DNA of 64,000 nt from an uncultured Chlamydiae bacterium (GTDB taxonomy: Bacteria; Chlamydiota; Chlamydiia; Chlamydiales; Rhabdochlamydiaceae), in assembly GCA_903824495.1 (NCBI GenBank), contig CAIJXB010000049.1, forward strand, positions 1 through 64,000, read 5' to 3'. Both the position numbers and the translations under genes were made by a program. The first letter of the stretch is position 1; the number at the start of each line of letters is the position of its first letter. The notes under the pieces were generated by a model that saw only the letters and a list, made by a program, of their open reading frames with translations, was not told the origin of the DNA and did not search any database. Below, piece after piece: positions 32,231 to 41,510 of the stretch.

Positions 32231-33589
32231 ATGAGAAAACTCCTTCTCTCTTTTCTTCTTTCTGCAGCTCTTTATTCTGAGCAGCCAGTGATTAGCCCGG
32301 CTTCAAGTGCCAAACAACCCATCAATCAGATCCGGCAAATGTTTTACCAGATCTCTCAAGTCAATGCAGAAAGGCTCGCTTTAGGGCTCTCCCCCGTCAT
32401 TAACTTGAGCATTGGACAGCCCCATATTGGGATGAACCTAGGTGTTTTAGATCCTTTCATTGCCTATTTAGAAGATCTAAAAAAACTTTCTTCTGAAGAG
32501 CTTTCCTTAGAAATGGGTTATAGCCATTCATCTGGGACCATGGAAACTAAAAAATGGATCAGCAAGTTTTACACAGAAACCTTTCCTGAAGTAGTGGAAG
32601 GGTTTACTCCAGATGAGGTCATGGTCACAAACGGCGGAACCGGAGCGCTGACGAATGCTTTGAATGTTCTCATTGAAAGCGGCGATGAGGTAGCCGTTTT
32701 TGCACCTTACTTTGCAGCTTATGAAAATCAAGTGAAAAATAGTGGAGGTACCTTAGTCCCTATTCCACTTATTCTTGAAATGCAAAGAGCTCAAGTTTTG
32801 GATGAGTATTTATCTACTCATCCTAAAATTAAAGCTCTCATCTGGAATGATCCCAATAATCCCCTTGGAACAAAAGCCAGTTTAGAAGAATTATTAGAGC
32901 TGGTAGCCGTCTTAAAAAAATACCCAAACCTCGTCATCATCCACGATGAAGTCTACCGAGATACTGTTCATAATGGACCGCCGCTTTCTTTGATGAATGT
33001 GGCTCCAGAGCTAAAACCACGATCTTTCATCATAAGATCTTTGGCAAAAGACATCTTAGGAGCTCCTGGGATTAGAGCTGGTATGATTTCAGCGCCGATA
33101 TCCTGTCAAACACCTGATGGAAGCAAGGTCAACTTCATAGAGCTTATGAGCGGTGAGCAGCTTAGAGACATCACGTCTATCAGCGTCCTTGTACAAAAAA
33201 TGCTCTGTATCGCTTTAGAACAAAAGATATCTGGAAAAACAAATTCCTGGGAGCTTGCTATGCAAAAAGAATATGAGAGCAATGTAGAGATCTTTGTCAA
33301 AGCTCTTTCTGAGCTTGGACTAAGACCTCTTCAAGACCCCAAAGGCTGTTTCTTTGTCATGATCGATGCTTCTTCTCTTTTAGGGAAAAAGATTCCAGGT
33401 AAAGGCAGTGCGCTCCAAAACGATTTAGATATAGCTCTCTTCTTCTTACATACCGCCGGAGTTGCTGTTGTGCCAGGAAGTGGGTTTGGCACAGAGCTCT
33501 GCTCTTTTAGAGTTTCTTGCGCTAAGAGCAAGGAGCAATTGATAGAGGCGGCTCAAAGAATGAAAGAAGCTATTTACAAACTTAAATAG
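32231..33589 (+). CDS. Class I/II PLP aminotransferase with a signal peptide
   Basis: Fold-type I aminotransferase: INLSIGQPH, VMVTNGGTGALTNAL, WNDPNNPLGT (about 206-214), IIHDEVYRD (237-245), and the PLP lysine K273 in RSLAKDILGAPGIRAG. The amino-acid substrate cannot be told. Residues 1-17 (MRKLLLSFLLSAALYSE) are a textbook Sec signal, odd because PLP enzymes are normally cytosolic. Length is 452 aa, about 35 residues longer than cytosolic homologues, and the surplus sits at the N-terminus. The NUDIX gene starts 10 bp downstream. Confidence 0.8.
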   Translation: MRKLLLSFLLSAALYSEQPVISPASSAKQPINQIRQMFYQISQVNAERLALGLSPVINLSIGQPHIGMNLGVLDPFIAYLEDLKKLSSEELSLEMGYSHSSGTMETKKWISKFYTETFPEVVEGFTPDEVMVTNGGTGALTNALNVLIESGDEVAVFAPYFAAYENQVKNSGGTLVPIPLILEMQRAQVLDEYLSTHPKIKALIWNDPNNPLGTKASLEELLELVAVLKKYPNLVIIHDEVYRDTVHNGPPLSLMNVAPELKPRSFIIRSLAKDILGAPGIRAGMISAPISCQTPDGSKVNFIELMSGEQLRDITSISVLVQKMLCIALEQKISGKTNSWELAMQKEYESNVEIFVKALSELGLRPLQDPKGCFFVMIDASSLLGKKIPGKGSALQNDLDIALFFLHTAGVAVVPGSGFGTELCSFRVSCAKSKEQLIEAAQRMKEAIYKLK

Positions 33590-33599
33590 GAGACAATCT

Positions 33600-34043
33600 A
33601 TGTGGAGACCCAAACAAGGGATCCGTGGTGCAGCCATTGGAATCGTAAAGCATAAGGGATGTTTGCTTGTTTGCGAAGTGCTAGGCGATAATGGAGATGT
33701 GAAGGGATGGAGAGCTCTCGGTGGCGGTATTGAATTTGGAGAGCCCGCAGCTGAAGCTCTAAAGCGAGAGTTTAAAGAAGAACTCGGCTGCGAAATACAA
33801 ATCACAGGAAGCCCTATGATCAGTGAAAATATCTATGAGCATCATGGGCATACCGGTCATGAGATCATTTTTGCGTTTCCCATCGAGCTAAAAAATCCTG
33901 AAATTTACGAAACAAAACGCTTTCAGATTTTTGAGCATGAAGGAACGTCTCATTGGGCTGAGTGGGTTGCGATAGAACGCTTTAAAACAAGGGAACAGAT
34001 TCTATTCCCTCCAGCACTAGCCGATAAGATTCTTTCCTCTTAA
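33600..34043 (+). CDS. NUDIX hydrolase
   Basis: A 147-aa pyrophosphohydrolase with the Nudix box GGGIEFGEPAAEALKREFKEELG (Gx5Ex7REUxEExGU satisfied). It acts on some nucleoside diphosphate-X compound. AGGAG precedes ATG 33600. It lies in tandem with the aminotransferase and is probably co-transcribed. Confidence 0.9.
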   Translation: MWRPKQGIRGAAIGIVKHKGCLLVCEVLGDNGDVKGWRALGGGIEFGEPAAEALKREFKEELGCEIQITGSPMISENIYEHHGHTGHEIIFAFPIELKNPEIYETKRFQIFEHEGTSHWAEWVAIERFKTREQILFPPALADKILSS

Positions 34044-34142
34044 ATTGAAAAGATTGTAACATATTGCAAGCTAACGAGTTCAATAAAATTCACACTGTGA
34101 TAAAACAACCTCCTTGTGCAATAAAGTTATTTTGATTATCAT

Positions 34143-34184
34143 GAAGTTAAAGTTCTCGAATCGAGAAGTTAAAATGCTCGAGAA
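34143..34184. promoter_or_regulatory. Operator-like repeats upstream of the NTase/winged-helix pair
   Basis: TTCTCGA-A-TCGAGAA (34153-34167) is a 15-bp palindrome. It is embedded in a direct repeat, GAAGTTAAAGTTCTCGA at 34143-34159 and GAAGTTAAAATGCTCGA at 34165-34181, with a 22-bp period, which is two helical turns. A third TCGAGAA lies at 34178-34184. This is the arrangement expected for cooperative binding of a small autorepressor just before ATG 34196. Confidence 0.5.
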
Positions 34185-34195
34185 AGTGGAGTAAA

Positions 34196-34762
34196 ATGAA
34201 TATTAGCATTGTAAGTTTAGAGCAAGCTCTTGAGGTTCTCGGACAATTACTCAAGGACCGTGGCCATCATTATGAAGTGATTGCAATTGGTGGTGGTGGA
34301 TTGCTTTTATTGGGACTAATCGATCGAACAACAAAAGACTTAGACCTTGTTGCGCGCCTAGAAAATGATACTATTTTCTCGTCGTTCCCATTGCCTCAAG
34401 TTCTATTAGATGCTGCTCAAGAGGTCGGTAGAGCTCTACAGCTGGGCGAAGACTGGCTCAATTGTGGCCCAGCTTCTCTTTTAGACTCAGGACTTCCTGA
34501 AGGATTCTTAAATCGCATGCATACCCGGCATTATAAAGGTTTGACCCTACACTTAGCTGATCGTATCGATCAAATCTGCCTAAAGCTCTACGCAAGTGTC
34601 GACCACGAACCTCAAAGCAAACACTATATGGATTTGATTGCCTTAAAACCATCTCCTAACGAGCTTGAATATGCAAAGAAATGGTGTCTTACTCAAGATG
34701 TATCAGAGGCATTTGCTATGATGTTAGATCAAACCTTGGAAAGTATCCGTGATTACTCTTAA
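34196..34762 (+). CDS. Nucleotidyltransferase-fold protein, toxin-like (DUF6036/AbiEii type)
   Basis: A 188-aa protein with IAIGGGGLLLLGLIDRTTKDLDLVA, the GG...D-x-D metal-binding signature of minimal nucleotidyltransferases, and a C-terminal LADRIDQICLKLYASVD..HYMDLIAL helix pair as in toxin-like members. It precedes and overlaps a winged-helix protein by 14 bp, an arrangement like an antitoxin-toxin pair. Repeats at 34143-34184 suggest autoregulation. Function as a toxin is inferred from fold and context. Confidence 0.6.
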   Translation: MNISIVSLEQALEVLGQLLKDRGHHYEVIAIGGGGLLLLGLIDRTTKDLDLVARLENDTIFSSFPLPQVLLDAAQEVGRALQLGEDWLNCGPASLLDSGLPEGFLNRMHTRHYKGLTLHLADRIDQICLKLYASVDHEPQSKHYMDLIALKPSPNELEYAKKWCLTQDVSEAFAMMLDQTLESIRDYS

Positions 34763-35660
34763 AAAACAACTAGATCAACTTCTTCTTGATTTGACTTGGA
34801 GTCTTTGGACGGAGCTTGGTGTGGCTGGAGTGAAACAAACACATCAACAGGTTTTAATCTCTTTAGAAGAGCTTATCGTATTAACAGCTGTTTTAGCAGA
34901 ATTAGATCCTCGTCTTCGCGATGAATCGCTAGATTGGTGCTCGCAGTACCATCATCTTGTTTCTATCAGTCGTTTAAAATCTATTATGAAGGAGTTAAGC
35001 ACTTCAACATATGTTCCTCTTTCAAGATACTGCCACTCGCTAAATAATTTAGCAGGCACCAAGTGGCCCCTTTTTGCGGATGCTCCCCCTTCGAAAATTG
35101 TTTTCAGCCGTAAATCATGTCTGCGTCCCCTTGAATCACCTGCTTTACTGAATATAAGAGCGCGCAGCTTATTTGGAGCTAGTGCCAGAGCTGACTTAGT
35201 AACATTTTTTTTAACTCATAACCGCTCTGAGTTTGCTGTGTCAGATTTAAGTGAGTTAGGCTACAGCAAAAGAAATCTTGCTATACTTTTAGAAGAGATT
35301 TCCTCATCAGGACTCCTTGAGAAACATATGCTAAGAAATCAACTCCGATATCGATTAGCAAAAAATGATCACCTTGCAGTTATTCTCGCCCCTATTCCTT
35401 CTTATGCACCTTCATGGTTTACTATTCTCAAAATTTTGTTGCCAATACGTGATTGTATTATACGTAATGAAAAAGCTTCAGAAAGCACTCAAGCAGTTGA
35501 AATTCGCAACATTCTCATCTCGATGCAAGACCTACTTCATAGATTAAAACTCTCTCCTCCCCCTTTTCAGAGTGATTTGAGCTCTTATCTAAAGGTATTC
35601 GGCAAGTGGATGATCAATATCACATCAGATTTGACCCAAGGAAATCATCGGATCCTATAG
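34749..35660 (+). CDS. Winged-helix-containing partner of the NTase gene
   Basis: A 303-aa protein of no named family. Residues about 150-195 (DLVTFFLTHNRSEFAVSDLS, then YSKRNLAILLEEISSSGLLEK) form a winged-helix DNA-binding pattern; flanking regions are helical. The start is GTG 34749, inside the previous gene. By analogy with AbiE and related modules it would be the regulator/antitoxin. The stop overlaps the convergent MFS gene by 6 bp. Confidence 0.55.
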   Translation: MITLKKQLDQLLLDLTWSLWTELGVAGVKQTHQQVLISLEELIVLTAVLAELDPRLRDESLDWCSQYHHLVSISRLKSIMKELSTSTYVPLSRYCHSLNNLAGTKWPLFADAPPSKIVFSRKSCLRPLESPALLNIRARSLFGASARADLVTFFLTHNRSEFAVSDLSELGYSKRNLAILLEEISSSGLLEKHMLRNQLRYRLAKNDHLAVILAPIPSYAPSWFTILKILLPIRDCIIRNEKASESTQAVEIRNILISMQDLLHRLKLSPPPFQSDLSSYLKVFGKWMINITSDLTQGNHRIL

Positions 35661-36848
35661 CTTTTTTGTATCTTTGAGCCAAAAAGTGCACATCCATCCT
35701 AAAGCAAGGGAGATGGCAAGCGGCGTTAGGGCTACTTTAAAAGAAGTAGCAGAACCTTTAAGAAGCTCTCCTATTATGTATTGCAAAAGCGCGCAGAAAA
35801 GATATCCTGTCGCCGTCATGATCCCAAATCCTGTTCCTTTAAGGCTCAGGGAGAGATATTGTCCAACTAAGGGAAATCCTTGAGAAACTCCACCAAGAAA
35901 AAAACCCCAAAGAGCAAAGATACAAAATACCATGGGAAGTGGGAATACAGGGCCATAAATTAAAAAGGCCCCTAAAAGTAGAGCTCCACTATTGTACCAT
36001 TTCACAGTTAAAGAACATCTGCAAATAGAGTTTACAATCCATCCTGAAATTATAGCTCCAAAGGCGCTTCCAAAACGAAAGGTAGCGCTTAGCATTGTTG
36101 ACGTGTCAATAGTATGTCCATAGGCAAGAGAATCTGGAATGTTCCAAAGGGATGAAAAAGCGAGCAAAACACCAAAATTTGTGCTGAAATAAACCACACC
36201 AAGCCAAAATTGAGGAACCTGCACGAGTTTTCGTAAATCCTTCCAAAACTCTGATTTTTGTTTTCTAGTTGTTCGATTTTTTTGAATGCACAGGAATAAA
36301 AACAAAGAAAGAACCAGAGTAATAACTGAGAGTGTAGAGATGATGCCCCGAAAGTTCGACATGTCAAAGTTGACTAAAACAAGGACTGTGATGAGCAACG
36401 CAGACATAACATTTGCAGACATTAGAGTTAGTGAAGACATAAAAGCAAAACGCTTTGCTGTAAAGCACGCAGATGCTAGATAGACAGCTCCCACATAGGA
36501 GGTTGAAAAACCTACGGCTGTGATGATCTGAGCTAAAAACACTTGAGTAAAGCTTTCGGCTGTCGAAAACAAAAAAAGACCCAAAGATGCAACGATTGCT
36601 GACAGGCTCAGTGTCAACCTAGGACCCCACGAATCTATAAGTCTTCCTATTACGAGCTGACTTGTTCCAAAGCTAAGAAAAAAAACAAATTCTAACATCC
36701 CCAGCTGGGAACCGGTAAGGCTCAGTTGTTTTTGTAAAGCTGGAGAAAGAACTCCAAAAAAAATCGTCACAGAGATGGACAAGATGAAATACACATCGCT
36801 GGCTCCCCACATCATCAGCGACTGAACCTTTTTTAAGAAATTGTTCAT
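35655..36848 (-). CDS. Major facilitator superfamily transporter (12 TM)
   Basis: A 397-aa carrier with about twelve hydrophobic segments, motif A-like GRLIDSWGPRLTLSLSAIV after the second helix, and a second half beginning near residue 210. It resembles the RhtX/NarK/OFA-type single-domain MFS carriers; the substrate is not readable from sequence. GGGTAG lies before the ATG. No operon partner; it is convergent with the winged-helix gene. Confidence 0.8.
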   Translation of the reverse strand: MNNFLKKVQSLMMWGASDVYFILSISVTIFFGVLSPALQKQLSLTGSQLGMLEFVFFLSFGTSQLVIGRLIDSWGPRLTLSLSAIVASLGLFLFSTAESFTQVFLAQIITAVGFSTSYVGAVYLASACFTAKRFAFMSSLTLMSANVMSALLITVLVLVNFDMSNFRGIISTLSVITLVLSLFLFLCIQKNRTTRKQKSEFWKDLRKLVQVPQFWLGVVYFSTNFGVLLAFSSLWNIPDSLAYGHTIDTSTMLSATFRFGSAFGAIISGWIVNSICRCSLTVKWYNSGALLLGAFLIYGPVFPLPMVFCIFALWGFFLGGVSQGFPLVGQYLSLSLKGTGFGIMTATGYLFCALLQYIIGELLKGSATSFKVALTPLAISLALGWMCTFWLKDTKKL

Positions 36849-36964
36849 CTACCCTACCCCTTTTTTTAAAAAAACATCTCTAAAACTGGACAATACACAG
36901 ACTCAAGTTAAAATTGAATACTTGTTGCTATATATCCATTTACGCATAGAATAACTTAAGTGAA

Positions 36965-38260
36965 ATGCATCGACTAAAAACGAAAACGAGCCGAAAAATG
37001 ACCAAACAAAACGCGCTACTCCTCCTTAGCCTATTTTGTCTCTGTGCTCCTATCTATTCAGATGAATCCTCCTATGGGATCAGCGGGAACCCTGGCGCTG
37101 TCGATGTTCTAATAGGGACCGGAGCTCTTGGAAAGCGCATGCATATTCCAGAATCTTCTGGCGTGAGGCTTGGAGGCTTATGGATGGGTGATTCTAACGT
37201 TTTGCTAAGTGGGTATGATCATAGACGTTGGACGGGCAATAGCTCGTTTATTTTAGATCTTTCCATCGACTTGCAAAAGGCTATCGGATGGAAAGGTGCC
37301 TTTTTTGGCACTGAGTTTCTCCAATTCAATGGCCAGGCAACTAATGCAGATGCTGGCGTCGTTCAAGGATATAACAGCTTACCTGGCTCCCCTCCTTTAA
37401 ACCGCTCCGAATTATATCAGCTCTGGATCTTGCAAAAATTCTTGGATGATAAGATCAGCATACGCATCGGAAAATCTGTTCCGACCTACCATTTCAACAA
37501 CGTATCTAAACCCATTCCAACAAGCGATCCTGCGATCTCTATCCCTTCCGTAAGCGGCTTGATTTACACTCCGATCTTTGTTAACTCAAGCTTATTTGGA
37601 GCAATCGGTGGGTATTACAACTCTGTATGCGGCGTTGTAGTGGCTGTAGCTCCTAATAAACAAGCTTATGTGAACATGGCTGTTTACGACGGGAATCTGG
37701 CCAAAGGCGTGCAAACGGGGCTCACAGGTCCTCACTTTAACGGATACTATTTTTCCATTGTGGAAGGTGGATATGGATGGGTGGATTCTAAACCTGGCAT
37801 TGCAGCTATCGGTGGGTGGTATCAAAGCGGAACATTAACAGCGGGCTCCCAAAAACAAGATGGAACAGGTGGAATTTACGGTTTTGCTTCTCAAGCTCTT
37901 TGGATCAAAGAATCTCAAGAGGGGGCTGCGAGTAAAGGGAATGTTTCTGGATTTTTACAACTCGGTTGGAATAACTCTAGGACCCTTCCCATGAATCTTT
38001 TTGTCGGGTCAGGACTTACCGTCTTTGCACTGATTCCAAGACGTCCGAATGATTCTTTTGGAGTTGGTATGGCATGGGCGCGTCTGAACCATCATACTTT
38101 TTCAAGATATTCAGAACTGATGTTCCAAGGTTATTATCAGGCTCAAGTTTACAAGTCCATCTACTTTGAGCCTGTACTCAGCTATATTCCAACTCCTGGA
38201 GCGCATCCGAACAAATCCAATGTCGTGGCTGTGACAGGAAGACTTATCACCCTATTTTAA
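36965..38260 (+). CDS. OprB-like carbohydrate-selective porin
   Basis: Outer-membrane beta-barrel porin. After a signal peptide (MTKQNALLLLSLFCLCAPIYS) the mature part shows alternating beta pattern, LQFNGQATNADAGVVQGYNS, SELYQLWILQKFLDDKISIRIGK and a terminal aromatic residue (RLITLF), as in outer-membrane proteins. The middle matches OprB-type porins, which admit sugars. Either ATG 36965 or ATG 36998 could start; neither has a clear ribosome site. The exported acetamidase-family gene begins 63 bp downstream. Confidence 0.75.
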   Translation: MHRLKTKTSRKMTKQNALLLLSLFCLCAPIYSDESSYGISGNPGAVDVLIGTGALGKRMHIPESSGVRLGGLWMGDSNVLLSGYDHRRWTGNSSFILDLSIDLQKAIGWKGAFFGTEFLQFNGQATNADAGVVQGYNSLPGSPPLNRSELYQLWILQKFLDDKISIRIGKSVPTYHFNNVSKPIPTSDPAISIPSVSGLIYTPIFVNSSLFGAIGGYYNSVCGVVVAVAPNKQAYVNMAVYDGNLAKGVQTGLTGPHFNGYYFSIVEGGYGWVDSKPGIAAIGGWYQSGTLTAGSQKQDGTGGIYGFASQALWIKESQEGAASKGNVSGFLQLGWNNSRTLPMNLFVGSGLTVFALIPRRPNDSFGVGMAWARLNHHTFSRYSELMFQGYYQAQVYKSIYFEPVLSYIPTPGAHPNKSNVVAVTGRLITLF

Positions 38261-38323
38261 AAAAATCTTGCATTTCTTTGTTATAAAGATTACATGTGGA
38301 TTTTTGTTTAATAGGAGCAAAAA

Positions 38324-39529
38324 ATGCTAACAAAAACGAAAATTTTCTCATTGCTCGTGGCAGCTTTGCAAGTTTCTTCCCTTACAGCAGAGACATACAA
38401 AGTCGCTGCAACCCCAGATACGGTAACTCTCGGGCTTTTTACTCTTAACAAACCCCCTGCTATCAAGGTCAAATCAGGAGACATTGTTTCCATGGAAACA
38501 TGGAATAGTTGCCTTCATGAGATGGTCTTCAATAAAACGACTCCTGCTGATGTTGCTAAATTTTATGTAGCACATGACATTCAAAAAAGACGTGGTATGC
38601 ACTCGTTAACAGGTCCTGTTTATGTGGAAGGTGCAGAGCCAGGAGATGTTTTAGAAATTAGAGTTCTTGACATCAAGCTCGGAGATTTTGGTTATAACTT
38701 TTTAAGTCCAACTCAAGGGATTTTATCAGAGTTTACGAAACCTAGGATCAAGTACTTTAAATATGACAAGAAAAACAATTCAGTAGAGTTTGCAAAAGGA
38801 GTATGTCTACAGCTAAAACCTTTTCCAGGCATCATTGCTGTGGCACCGCCCCTTGATTGGCCTAAAGGCTGGCCTGTTAATATTGATGCCCCAGCTGCAC
38901 AGCCAGTTGCTGGAGAATTCAATTCAGTGCCACCAGGTCCTTTTGGCGGTAACTTAGATCAGCCAGAATTGCAAGCTGGATCTATTCTATTTGTTCCTGT
39001 GTTCCAAAAAGGAGGACTTGTCTGGACTGGAGATTCCCATGCGATGCAAAGCAATGGAGAAATCGATATAACAGCTCTAGAAACTTCCTTTGAAGGGATC
39101 TCCTTACAATTCATCGTCAGAAAAGATCTGAGAGCAGAAGGTGTCGCTGACACCACAAAAAGAAAAGGCGCTGATGCATTTACATGGCCCATCATCGAAA
39201 ATGAGACGCATTGGATGATCGTAGGGCTCAATACTGATCTTTTTGAAGCGATGAAACTAGCTTCTCGAAATGCCATCGACTTTTTAGTGCGTACGCAAGG
39301 GCTTTCTAGAGAAGAAAGCTATCAGCTCTTAAGCATGGTCGGCGACTTTGAAATTGCTGAAGCTGTCAATATGATCAAAAACGTGACAGTGCATATTCCA
39401 AAAGCTCCCTTTAAAGGGCCAGGGAAAAAATCCACTCTTTGTTTAGAGGGCACCTTCCCCTTAAAAACACCCCAAGTGACCAGTGTAGAGGCTGTATGCA
39501 CCCCTCAAGAAGGGATCACTCTTGAATAA
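38324..39529 (+). CDS. Exported acetamidase/formamidase-family protein
   Basis: The FmdA/AmdA family hydrolyses short amides to acid and ammonia. Seen: HSLTGPVYVEGAEPGDVLEIRVLDI, GGNLDQPELQAGSILFVPVFQKGG, WTGDSHAMQSNGEIDITALE and LSMVGDFEIAEAVN, all family landmarks. An N-terminal signal (KIFSLLVAALQVSSLTA) sends it to the periplasm, unlike classical cytosolic amidases. ATAGGAG precedes ATG 38324. It sits between the porin and a small secreted protein, suggesting one uptake/processing unit. Natural substrate unknown. Confidence 0.8.
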   Translation: MLTKTKIFSLLVAALQVSSLTAETYKVAATPDTVTLGLFTLNKPPAIKVKSGDIVSMETWNSCLHEMVFNKTTPADVAKFYVAHDIQKRRGMHSLTGPVYVEGAEPGDVLEIRVLDIKLGDFGYNFLSPTQGILSEFTKPRIKYFKYDKKNNSVEFAKGVCLQLKPFPGIIAVAPPLDWPKGWPVNIDAPAAQPVAGEFNSVPPGPFGGNLDQPELQAGSILFVPVFQKGGLVWTGDSHAMQSNGEIDITALETSFEGISLQFIVRKDLRAEGVADTTKRKGADAFTWPIIENETHWMIVGLNTDLFEAMKLASRNAIDFLVRTQGLSREESYQLLSMVGDFEIAEAVNMIKNVTVHIPKAPFKGPGKKSTLCLEGTFPLKTPQVTSVEAVCTPQEGITLE

Positions 39530-39548
39530 CTTTAAAAAGGAAATTTTG

Positions 39549-39941
39549 ATGAAAAAGATCATAGCATTATTACTCGTTTCCCTTTCAGGGTTTGCCGACA
39601 ATCTTGTACTAGAGAATTTAACACCTCATCCAGCTGCTGATCAAAAATCCAAGATTGCAGTTCAATGGGCCAGTTCTAACAAAGAAGTTGATAGCGAAAA
39701 CCAAGCCTTGATGCATGGACAAAAATTAAATCCAGAAACAATGCAATCTCTTACTCAAACTGGAAAGATCAGTTTAAAAATTCCCCAAAAAGCAGAATAC
39801 TTTAGAGTGCTCGCTTGGTCCAATGGAGACGGTGATCCAGATTTTCATACCAACTGGGTCGATGTAGTACCAAATAAGACCTACACGTTAAAAGCGGACC
39901 ATTTAGTCCCTTCAGTCCTCATGTCAGGCTCTGGCTGCTAA
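39549..39941 (+). CDS. Small secreted protein following the amidase
   Basis: A 130-aa precursor starting at ATG 39549, which has AGGA upstream; the longer frame from 39522 overlaps the amidase and is unnecessary. The signal peptide is MKKIIALLLVSLSGFA. The mature domain is beta-rich and ends LVPSVLMSGSGC. It is of the small beta-sandwich kind seen beside periplasmic enzymes; no family is recognised. Confidence 0.65.
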   Translation: MKKIIALLLVSLSGFADNLVLENLTPHPAADQKSKIAVQWASSNKEVDSENQALMHGQKLNPETMQSLTQTGKISLKIPQKAEYFRVLAWSNGDGDPDFHTNWVDVVPNKTYTLKADHLVPSVLMSGSGC

Positions 39942-39947
39942 ATCTTT

Positions 39948-41174
39948 TTAGATAAAAGTTATTGGAAGCGCTGTAATAGTCTCTGATAAGGACAAGGGTT
40001 TTTCTTTAAAACAAAAGACGATAGCATGTCCAACACGCACCTGCAACTTTTCAAGCACATGAAAATTTTTAGCGGCGTTTAAGGTAGGTGTTGCTGTTTT
40101 TTTAAATTCGACCGGGTATAGACATTGATCATATTCGATCAACAGATCAATTTCCTTTTGATCTTTGTCTCGATAAAAATACAGATTGGGTTTTACTCCA
40201 GAATATAAATAGGTTTTCAAGATCTCTGATAGCAAGTAGGTTTCAAGGATCGCCCCGGACATCGATCCAGCTTCAAGTGATTTTGCTGTAGACCAGCCTG
40301 TTAAATAAGAACAAAGTCCTGTATCCAAAAAGTACAATTTTGGAGTTTTAATAAGTCGACTTGTCAAGTTATTGTGATAAGGCTGCAATAAGTAAATCAA
40401 ACCAGAAGTTTCGAGGATCGAGATCCAGGATTTAATTGTTTTTTGATCCACATCGACATCTCGAGCCATATCAGCATAATTAATAAGCTGCCCACTGCGA
40501 GCTGCAGCTACTTTTAAAAACCTTTGAAAGGTCGCAAGATCACCAATTTTGCTTAAATCACGAACATCTCGTTGAACATAGGTTTGAACGTATGAAGAGT
40601 AAAAAACATCTCTTGAAACTTTACGATCGGACACAATTTTTGGAAACGACCCTCTCCAAATATCCTCATAAACTTGCTGTAAATCTTTCCCTTTTTGCTT
40701 AGAAAGAAAGGCCTTGGAAATAAAGTCATCAGAAGGTAAGAAAGGATGAAAATCATGAGTGCGCTTCTCTATTTCAGTTTGAGACAATCCTAAAAGTTCA
40801 CAGATGCCAACTCTTCCGGCTAAAGTTTCTGAAATCCCTTTCATTAACTCGAACTTTTGAGAACCTGTTAACCAAAAAAGACCATTTTTCTTTTCTTTAT
40901 CGGCTATGATTTTTATGGCTGAAAAAAGCTCGGGAGCATACTGCACTTCGTCGATGATAACAGGGGGTTTATGTCTTTGTAAAAAAAGAGCAGGATCCGT
41001 TTTAGCTAAAGCTCTTTCATCAAGATCATCAAGCGTTACATAAGATCGGCCTTCCCCTTTTAGATGCTCCAGCAAAGTAGTTTTGCCGACTTGTCTCGGT
41101 CCAGTAACAAGTAAAACCGGGAAAGTATCTGAAATATTTTCTATTAAGTCGTCAATATTTCGCTTGTAGTACAT
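39948..41174 (-). CDS. AAA ATPase with C-terminal nuclease-like domain (DUF4143 type)
   Basis: A 408-aa protein with Walker A GPRQVGKTTLLEHL, Walker B PVIIDEVQYAPEL and WLTGSQKFELMKGISETLAGR (sensor 1), followed by the DUF4143 winged-helix region and LYFYRDKDQKEIDLLIEYDQCLYPVEFKKT. The last piece resembles a PD-(D/E)xK core (D...EFK). The family is common in accessory regions of host-associated and gut bacteria and archaea; no role is established. It lies at the outer edge of the tRNA-Ser island. Confidence 0.75.
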   Translation of the reverse strand: MYYKRNIDDLIENISDTFPVLLVTGPRQVGKTTLLEHLKGEGRSYVTLDDLDERALAKTDPALFLQRHKPPVIIDEVQYAPELFSAIKIIADKEKKNGLFWLTGSQKFELMKGISETLAGRVGICELLGLSQTEIEKRTHDFHPFLPSDDFISKAFLSKQKGKDLQQVYEDIWRGSFPKIVSDRKVSRDVFYSSYVQTYVQRDVRDLSKIGDLATFQRFLKVAAARSGQLINYADMARDVDVDQKTIKSWISILETSGLIYLLQPYHNNLTSRLIKTPKLYFLDTGLCSYLTGWSTAKSLEAGSMSGAILETYLLSEILKTYLYSGVKPNLYFYRDKDQKEIDLLIEYDQCLYPVEFKKTATPTLNAAKNFHVLEKLQVRVGHAIVFCFKEKPLSLSETITALPITFI

Positions 41175-41340
41175 GGAACCTCGTCTAAAATGGACTGTAA
41201 TTCCATATTAGCCGACTCTTATATTTTTTAGCAAGAGCTCTAACAGTTTTTTTAACGCCTTAACAATAAAACAAAAAAACATACTAACAACTAAATATTA
41301 ATGACTTATGACTTAATAAGGCACACTCTCAAAAAGAGTG

Positions 41341-41510
41341 AGGTTTCGTTGCACTGCCGGACGAGAGAGGGACCAATTCGTACCGTTTCCCAAATTCCGA
41401 TGAGGCTCAAAGTCCTCTGTTATCAGATTTTACCGATCCATGAAGTCTTAAGGGGTCTTATTGGGTTGAGATTCGGGATTGACAGAAAAACTGTGACGAA
41501 GGGATTACTA
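41341..41510 (+). repeat. Degenerate repeat, copy A (tRNA-Ser flank plus transposase-like remnant)
   Basis: This segment matches 42577-42784 at roughly 85 percent by eye but lacks about 44 bp in the middle. It opens with GGTTTCGTTGC, as beside the tRNA-Ser 3-prime end. The plus strand encodes a broken peptide ending in GLRFGIDRKTVTKGL, a helix-turn-helix end like that of IS21-type transposases. A hairpin CACTCT..AGAGTG sits just before it. It fills most of the 333-bp gap after the ATPase gene. Confidence 0.55.
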
